Assembly: GCF_036324505.1 (NCBI RefSeq)
Contig: NC_086360.1
Location: 8,910,293-8,974,292, forward strand
Direction of reading: 5' to 3'
Origin: Eleginops maclovinus
Taxonomy: Eukaryota; Chordata; Actinopteri; Perciformes; Eleginopidae
DNA: 64,000 nt
Made by a program: the position numbers and the translations under genes. Numbering within the stretch: position 1 is the stretch's first letter; the number at the start of each line of letters is the position of its first letter. Under the pieces are notes generated by a model. It had not been told where the DNA came from. It ran no database searches and saw only the letters and a list, made by a program, of their open reading frames with translations. Below are positions 24,601 through 32,900 of the stretch, piece after piece.

Positions 24601-26938
24601 GGAGAGAAGACACCGGTGGATAAGGAGCACTACAAGCAATCAATCCACAGGAAGTACCAGACTCCATTTACAATCAGCTTATCCGTTTATTTCATTTACC
24701 AAGTACTAACTCCTGCTTCTATTTGTTCTATACCAATGTAATGACTTACATTTGCATCTTTGTACAAATTGCACATAATCCCTGTATGTTGTGTAACAAA
24801 GGAAGACATGCTAAGCTCTGTCTTCAGCCTCCACCTTTTACCTACATATAGCATTCTGATATACTAGATTAAGTGTTGAGAACAGAGAACAAAACATTGC
24901 TACCACAAAGTGTGACATTTAAAGAACACAAGCAGTCAAATGATCAACCAGGCTATTAATAAGCCTACAGTTAGTTCTCTTAACCAATGGATTTAACCTT
25001 TTCCAAGTCAGACACTTGAATTCATGGACTCTATTTTTTTTAAAGACTTTGCTTCAGGGGCCGTCATCTGAAAAGAGTTTGGTTATTGGATGTCACTGTT
25101 TTGGGTATTAGTAAAATTGGGCTCAATTCTATAGTGAATTGAATAGTAAAAAAGAAGAAAAACGCCCCCTTGGGGTCCCCTGAAATAGTAGAAAATCACT
25201 GAATAAACCACTTAAAACTCAAAGATAGTACCCAAAATAAGAACAATGAACTATTAATTGTTTTGATATTTACACCTGACAACTTTACAAATAGGACCTC
25301 GGTGGTCTAGGGATAAAGGATCCAACAACAGACTACTATACCAAAGCCTCAAATCTGGCCTGGGTATTTTGCTATGTGATATTTCACATTTTGGTCCCGC
25401 TGCATTTCCTGCAAGCTATCAAGTAACATTTTAAAATGTGAGACCCTGTTTGACAACATGTGTAACCCTAACCCTCCCCATTGGACTTCTTTTCTTGGCT
25501 CTTGCGCTGCTCTACCAGACATCAGCAACTAACTTACTGACTTCCTTTCAAAGTAATGTTGTTTTGTCCCTCTAGGAAACAATTGACCAATCAGAAAGTA
25601 GGAAAAGGGTTAGGAATGTGGATGCCATCTTCCTCCAAAGCTCACTAGCTAAACCCTGTAAAGCAAATGTAAAATGACTGGCATATGGGAAAATGTTTGA
25701 GACTTGTTTTTTTGTGATGCATATGAGCAGAGAAAAATAGGAGAGCACATCAGAGAAAGTGAGAGTATAAAGAAACAGTGAAGGCATGAAGAGCATAAAA
25801 GAGGTGAAAGTTGAAGTGAGCTGGAAAAGCAATGGATTCTGTTGGAGTAAGAAGCAACTGAACTTGGCTCTGTGCTTACAAACAACGGCGCGGCCATCCA
25901 AAGTCGAATTATAAGATGTTGCAAGATCACAGCATGAAATTGGTTTCTCTTACCCTCCTTCACCCCTTTTTAACTCCCTTTGTGGCTCAAGCATTCAATC
26001 GGTTTTTCCTCTTCTACAAGGGTTTTTTTCACGCTTTGCTCAGAAACATAAACGCCTGCAAGTCTGTTTATTCACCCTTCGTGCCCCTACATGTGAGGAT
26101 GCTTTCTCTTTCTTCCTCTGCAATGGCTGTTCTGAAAAGGGTGGATGGGCTTACCATGGAGGAGGAAAGGGAGGCGGAGGGGGTCAGAAAAGTTGTGTAG
26201 GATTTGGAGAGTACATGATTCTAATGCAACAATCGCAGACTGACCTTTTCTTGTGCTTGCGCTCATCCTTCCTCTTATGTTTTAAACTTGAAGAGCTGGT
26301 GGGAATAAAAAGAATAGAATGAAGAGCGAGGCGTATAAAGCCTACACAAGCAGCCTGCTTTCTTACTCATACATGAAAGGAATTGGCTTTGGAAATCTTA
26401 CTGAAAGCAGAAGCTAAATATTTACTACTTTATGAATCCAGGTGTTTGCCTTTTACATTTTGCTCTTTCAAATGAATATGTGAACATACCTGTGCTTTGA
26501 CCTTTTGGAGGTATACCTGGAACAGGGGAAAAAAAAGAGGATTTCAGTCATCTTAAAATAAATGTCATGCCATATTTCCAATAAAGTGGTCGTGCGCAAG
26601 AACTACCTATGCCGCTTGCTTTTCTTGGAGCTCTTCTTCTTCTTCTTTTTCTTCTTCCTCAGCGGGGACAGGCTGTAGGAAGGAGACCTAAAGCCGGAGA
26701 ACAAATAAGCATGAACTATAGAGAGTACCAAGTTCTTCCTGTACACCTTCCTCAGTTTGTTTAGTTCAGAGTCATATAATTTAGGGAACTGACCTTTTCC
26801 TTTTCCTCTTACGTTCGGACTTTCGCTTTTTCTTCTTCCCCTTGGGTCGAGGGGAGAGCTCCTCATCAAAGGAGGGACTGCAAGCAGAGGCAGAACAGAG
26901 GGGGCACTTCAGTATTCAGTGATATGAAATGGGAAATC

Positions 26939-26993
<55 letters not shown>

Positions 26994-29900
26994 GAATTAC
27001 AGCTTCTAACATTTCTTCAATGTTTGGACTTTTGGAATTTCATTTACAGAATATATTGCTTAGAGTTAAAGGGTTATTCCACTCAATTCCAACAAGTTGC
27101 TTTTTTCTTTTTTCTAGTATTGTCTTCCAACACAGTTGGTTTAAGTGTTATTTGGTCTACCTGTCTGAGATGTCTTCCTCCACCTGATACAACAGAGGTT
27201 AATGGATTCTCAACAACCCAGTGTTCATGGGAAATAGGTTCATATTGGAATTTTTTTTAGAGCTCGCAATTTAAATGCAATGCCAAATATAGTACATATA
27301 CACATACAGGGCATGCCTGTGGCCTGTGGCAGTCAGGGTGGTGGAGCAGTGTGCATTCAACAATGACCAATTAAGCGTTTTTATTTTTTTTATTTTAACC
27401 ACAACCTTACCCTGAGCTTAGCCACAGTGCAGTTGCCATGCAGATTCAGTAGAACAAGATAATAAAAAGAAAATACTCTATGGCAGGGGTGCCCAACCAG
27501 TCGATCGCGGTCTACCAGTCGATCGCGGGCTGAGTTCCAGTCGATCGCGAGAAAATGTTGTGTGTAGGCTATCCTCCTACTGTTGTGTAAAATAGGCCTA
27601 CATTAAAACTTCCAACTTAAAACACCTTAAATAGGCACAATGAACTGCTGATCGCGTGAAGCAGTGTGTAGATTTGTACAGCTATAGTAAGGTAGATCAG
27701 GCATAATCAAAGAGAAAATCTCACGCGCTTCTTTCTATCTGCGCGCGCATGGTATGGTTGCTAGGTTCTAACTAAGGACTCGGAAGGGTGCGAGAAGCTT
27801 GACTAGAGCGAGTGGATACTACCGTGGTGGCAGAAGCTAAAAAATCTAAAACTTATCATTTTCATTCAGAGTGGGAGGTGGATTCTTTTTTCGTGTATTC
27901 GAATGCCAAGTCCATCTGTCTTATCTGCAATGCAAATGTGTCTTTACCACAGAAAGGGAATTTGGAGCAGCATTTCAAGACGGTCCACAAGAGCTACGAT
28001 ACAAACTGCCCAGCTAAATCACCACTGCGCGCCCAAAAAGTCAGCTAGCAACACCACAGTCCATTTTTACCAGGCCCAATACCGAGAGTAAGGCTGCAAC
28101 CACAGCTTCTTATCGTGTCTGTCGTGTTCTAGCAAAAGGAAAGAAATCTTTCAAGGATAGTGAGATGGTGAAAGAAGCGTTCATGGAAGCCGCAGATGCG
28201 CTTTTTGCCGATTTAAAAAATCGAAAGGAGATTGTGTCTGCTATTCAGGATGTGTTGTTGTGTTGTTACGTGCCAGTCCTAGGCCTACTTGTGCTTATTC
28301 TTTGCACGATGTACATTTACTTCAATAAATGTATTATTATTGTTAAAACTTGATATTTGTGTCAGAAAATGGTGTTATTATATAGGTGCACAATTAATTG
28401 TGGCTATGCTATGGCTTTCGATATGGCTTGGAAGATCTCGACACACTAGATCTTGGTTCAAAAAAGGTTGGGCACCCCTGCTCTATGGATTCAAAAAAAA
28501 AAAAAATCAATTTTGACATGCTTTCCAGGCAGCAGGGTTGACTTTCCTGTGGTGGTGTAGAAAGTATTAAAAAACTGGTTATTTGATGTTTCGATTTTCA
28601 AGGCTTTGAGCACTACTCAAGATAATTATGAAAATGAGTTTTTGTGACCGCTCCGGAGGAAAAATATTATAATTTCTTTACCTATTTTTGTATGTGATAT
28701 CCCAGTGTAAAAGTAGCTTACTTTTTTTTTCTACAGTTTTGTATACCTTTCATGTCCAGACTATATCTATATAAAAGTATTTCTTTCAAAAATTATCTTC
28801 AGACGGATAACCCTAACAGAATGAGTGGGGTAAAATAATCCACAGGACTCATGGCTGGCATCACACAACTGCACGCAAATGCATCCTGATTCCCTCTCAC
28901 AACAAACACAGGCAAGATTATCTGTGAGCTGAATGTCCCATACCAGATGATCCCCTCACAACAGGATGATGAAATCCTATCGAGACTGTTTTAAAGTACA
29001 AAGCAGATTGCATGCCAGTGAGCGCCACTGAAGTTGAGGCTGATGACAACATAGCGTCCCTCAGAGGGGGAACTAGATCTGTGATACACCGCGTCCCCTG
29101 CCAGCGACCATAGCTAACTTCAGTAGTGTCAGTGAATGCATCACATTAAGCTTTGGAATCTGCATTTCTATTGGCTGTTATAATTGAATATGTTCTTCTG
29201 TACCAACACATTTTATGATATAAAACATTCACTGTAGTCTTTCACTTTGTGCAATGTACACTTGGGCAGTAATTCCCTCAGCATATTACCTTTATGAATG
29301 TAAGAATTGATTTATGATTTTCCTTTTTTTCCAATAACAACATTTTTTGAGATTATCGTGAGACACGCTAGGAATGTTTTTTTGTTTGGAGACAAGAGTT
29401 TTTATTTATAGTAGGGATTTTCTAGGATTCAATTCAGTTTGTGTACTTGGAGAGTATCAAGAGAAAACATTTGGATACAATCGCCTGTTTTAACCACATC
29501 AACTGAAATATTGATCACTGAGCATTCTGGATCTGAGGAGCTGCGACTTGGCTGCTGTGTGACCAAATTCTGACACTGCGGGTATATTTCTCTGGACCAA
29601 AAGAAGCGCAGCGGGAAGTGTAAGATACTTTGCATGAGCGTTAGTGCATAATACCAAAGTCCAAACAAGTCCTTTCCAAAAAGACACTAGTAATTACCAA
29701 GAAACGAAATTTGTCTGATTCCATCTGTTGAACAGCTTGATTGCTGTCCAGAGGTACACCTAATTTTCCGTCTGAAAATGACTGATGTGCAAAGGGAGAT
29801 GAGGGCCTTTGAAGCACCACAGGTTCACTGAATGAGCCTTTCAACAGCAGACCAACTCAATTTCATAAGAAGCAAAGACAGGTGTGTGTGAGTGATCATG

Positions 29901-32900
29901 TAGGGTGGTACAGAAAGAGGAGAGATGTGCAATAACATCATTTTGAATGCAACTCACTCAGGCAGCCTCACCTTACCTTTGATAAGGAGGCTGAAAATTA
30001 GCTTTATTTGGGAAAACTGGAAATGGTGTCTGGTGTAGGTTAACCTAGTAAAATTCATGTAGTAGTGATGGAGAAAAAACTAAACATCTTTAATAGTAGG
30101 GATGTAAATAAGGTAGAGGAGGGAGTTTGCATGGAGACTCTGAAGTGCTTTAACAATTGAAGATGATCCCATGAGCAATACATCCATATTTCCAGTCCAC
30201 ACAGAAGGTGTCTTTTTGACTTGCGACTCAAGGAAACTTAACCTTAACCTGTCATTTGTTAACCGTCAAGTTCCTTTCACTACTTACTATTGAATTTGTA
30301 TTGTCTCCAACCAGCTTTTAGGCCAAGCATATAACATATTAACCACTCCCTAATTTGCTGTACGCAGTGTAGCATGGCTCTCATTGGCTCAGTTGTTTCT
30401 GGGGCCATTTAGATGAAGTGTCTATAAGGAGACTTGCGCTAGACAAATGAACGCCTGCAAAAAAACTCCTCCTCAGGAAACATCTGCCGCCATCTACCGT
30501 GACTCAAGGACGTGGGGGAAGGTGAAGCTTCAGCTGTATTCAAGGACATGCAGGAGTGACAATCAATCAAGTTTTTTTTAGATTCCTTCGTGACACACAA
30601 TTGCGAGATGTTTTCTTCTCTACTGAAAAACAAAATGACCAACCAGCTACCCAAACTTCGATTAGAGAAACGATGCATGTAAACTAAATTACTACTGTTA
30701 ATGCTACTTTGAATTTGGATGAAGGAAATTTAGGCAAAAATACATTTAAACATGCATCGATGAGAACAAATTGGTTAATCAATAGTCCTCAAGAGTAAGC
30801 CAAAAATGATTTTGTATAACAAAAACATAAAACTGTGATTTACTAATAAAGTTCTTCACTTTAAGTAGTTTTAATTAACATTATTAATAACTAGATAATG
30901 TTATTATAGCGGGCAGAATTCATTCACACAACTTAAAATAATAGCTGTATTAGACATTTAAAATGAGGCCCTATTATGCTTTTTGGGGTTTTCACTTTCC
31001 TGTAGCGTGTTATAAAAGTGTTGTGCATGTAAATTGTCTGCAAAGGCTACAATCCCAAAGTTCCCTCCAGAGGGAGTTTCTTTCCCGCACTCGATTGTAG
31101 TCCTTTGTTTACTTCTACTTACATAGTGACATCACTATGTAACACTCACGCTTCTAGTGCACATTGTACGTAAAAGGCTAAGGTGTGGGAAATCTCTAAG
31201 CCGTTGACCAATCACACAAGAGCAGGGCGGCTGACCTTTTTGAATTTTTGAGCATGGAAACATGTCACAGTGAAGGCCCTAAACATAATGAAACCTGAAA
31301 ATCAGCACAATAGGGCCCCTTTAAGCCCTTTCTGGAGTACTGGAAGCTAATCTTTTGCTATTTACGTAAAAGTATCAAGGAAATGTACTTTTGCGTCGAA
31401 CAAACAGCAGGTCACAGTTACAGGTGAGCGTGATCAGAAGTGATCCGGACAGTGACAAACTGCACTCCTGCTTGATGAATGCGGCTACAGAGCTCTGGAG
31501 ACTATGTGCCTGTTTCATTGGATGCAGAACACTGTCTCGCTATAATAAATGGCCCTGCTTGGTGAAGTCGGCAGTTTGGGAGCATTAGGAACTGAAATGC
31601 ATTAGGGCTGATTAGACCGACCAAGCCCAAGTACCCTCTCCTGGTAATGAGAACGCTTTGTCACTCATTAACACTTCTACCATTCTGGCCTTGTAGGAAG
31701 TGAGCAAAAGGAAAGCATTTGCATTTGTTCTTGCCAGCAGAAACAGTTTCTTTTGATGAGGTGGAGAGAATGAAGGGGAAAATGAGAGAACAGTCAATTG
31801 CTGGCTACACTGGGAATGGTGATTGCGCAAAACAATGGCGTAGGAAAAAAAGGGAGTTAGGGGACATCTGATGAGAATATGCACAACGCTGAATGCAGTC
31901 TATTTTACTGAAAACATGTTGCTTTTTCCTGGGTAGCAATCATGCACAAGCACCTTAATAATAACTGCATCTTAGAAATGATGTTATATAGAAAATACAT
32001 CACTCAAAGCCCATGACTGTATTGTACATTTGGATATTGGATTTCAGAAGTTTCTAGGGGGGGTTTTCGAGGAATAAAACGTTTTCAGGGAACAGAAGGA
32101 AACGCAAATGGTTTATTCAGTGGCACTTTTTTTCCTAAAAGGTCTTTTGGTAACACCTGCTATTCAAAACACTGTAGCTAACGTATGGTGTCTATAAGGG
32201 AGCTGCTGTCAGTTGGTTCTGTTTCATGTTATAATCAACATCCGTCACTCTGCTAAATAAGGCTGCTTCTGGCCAATTAGCAAGATAACAATCCAAAGAA
32301 CAAATATCTTTCCCAACAGACTCGCAGTGCTTTGTAAATGAGACAAAGACTTTGGAAGTGTTTCAACCTCATTAGCCACTTTTTAGCAGGCGGAGATGAA
32401 TAAACACAAACAATTTATTCAGTTCTTGGTCACTTTTGATCCATTAATTATGTGTTTATAGCCAGAGATGCCGCTGTGTAGCTGTTGAAACTCGATCCTA
32501 GTGTACAGTCAGTAACTGCAAAATCTTCAATTGCTCTTGATTACAATCCCATAGACAAAGTTCACAAATCAGTGACATTTCCTTTTGAAGTAGTGATTGT
32601 CAGAACATATTAAAGTTGGAGGATTTATAACAGTATAGTGTCAATTCTCAAAAATATATTTTTGAATTCCTTTTAAGTGCTAATATTCTAATTCAAGGCT
32701 CAGCATGTTCTTGCGCCGTAGTATATACCCAGCTTCAAACCTTTCCGGTGCTCTGAGGTCCACATATTCGGATATTTATCTATTTAAGAGTCAGGGTTAA
32801 TAACCAAGTGTAATGGAAGCTGTGTTGGCTCCTTGGCTCTGAAACAACCTTCTATGACAGCCCTGCCAACAATGTCTCTGCTTTTAAATCTCATCTTAAA

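Noticed and set aside
26924..27187. Poly-Ala reading at the CAG repeat
   Set aside because: Translation of an intronic microsatellite on the strand opposite to srrm4.
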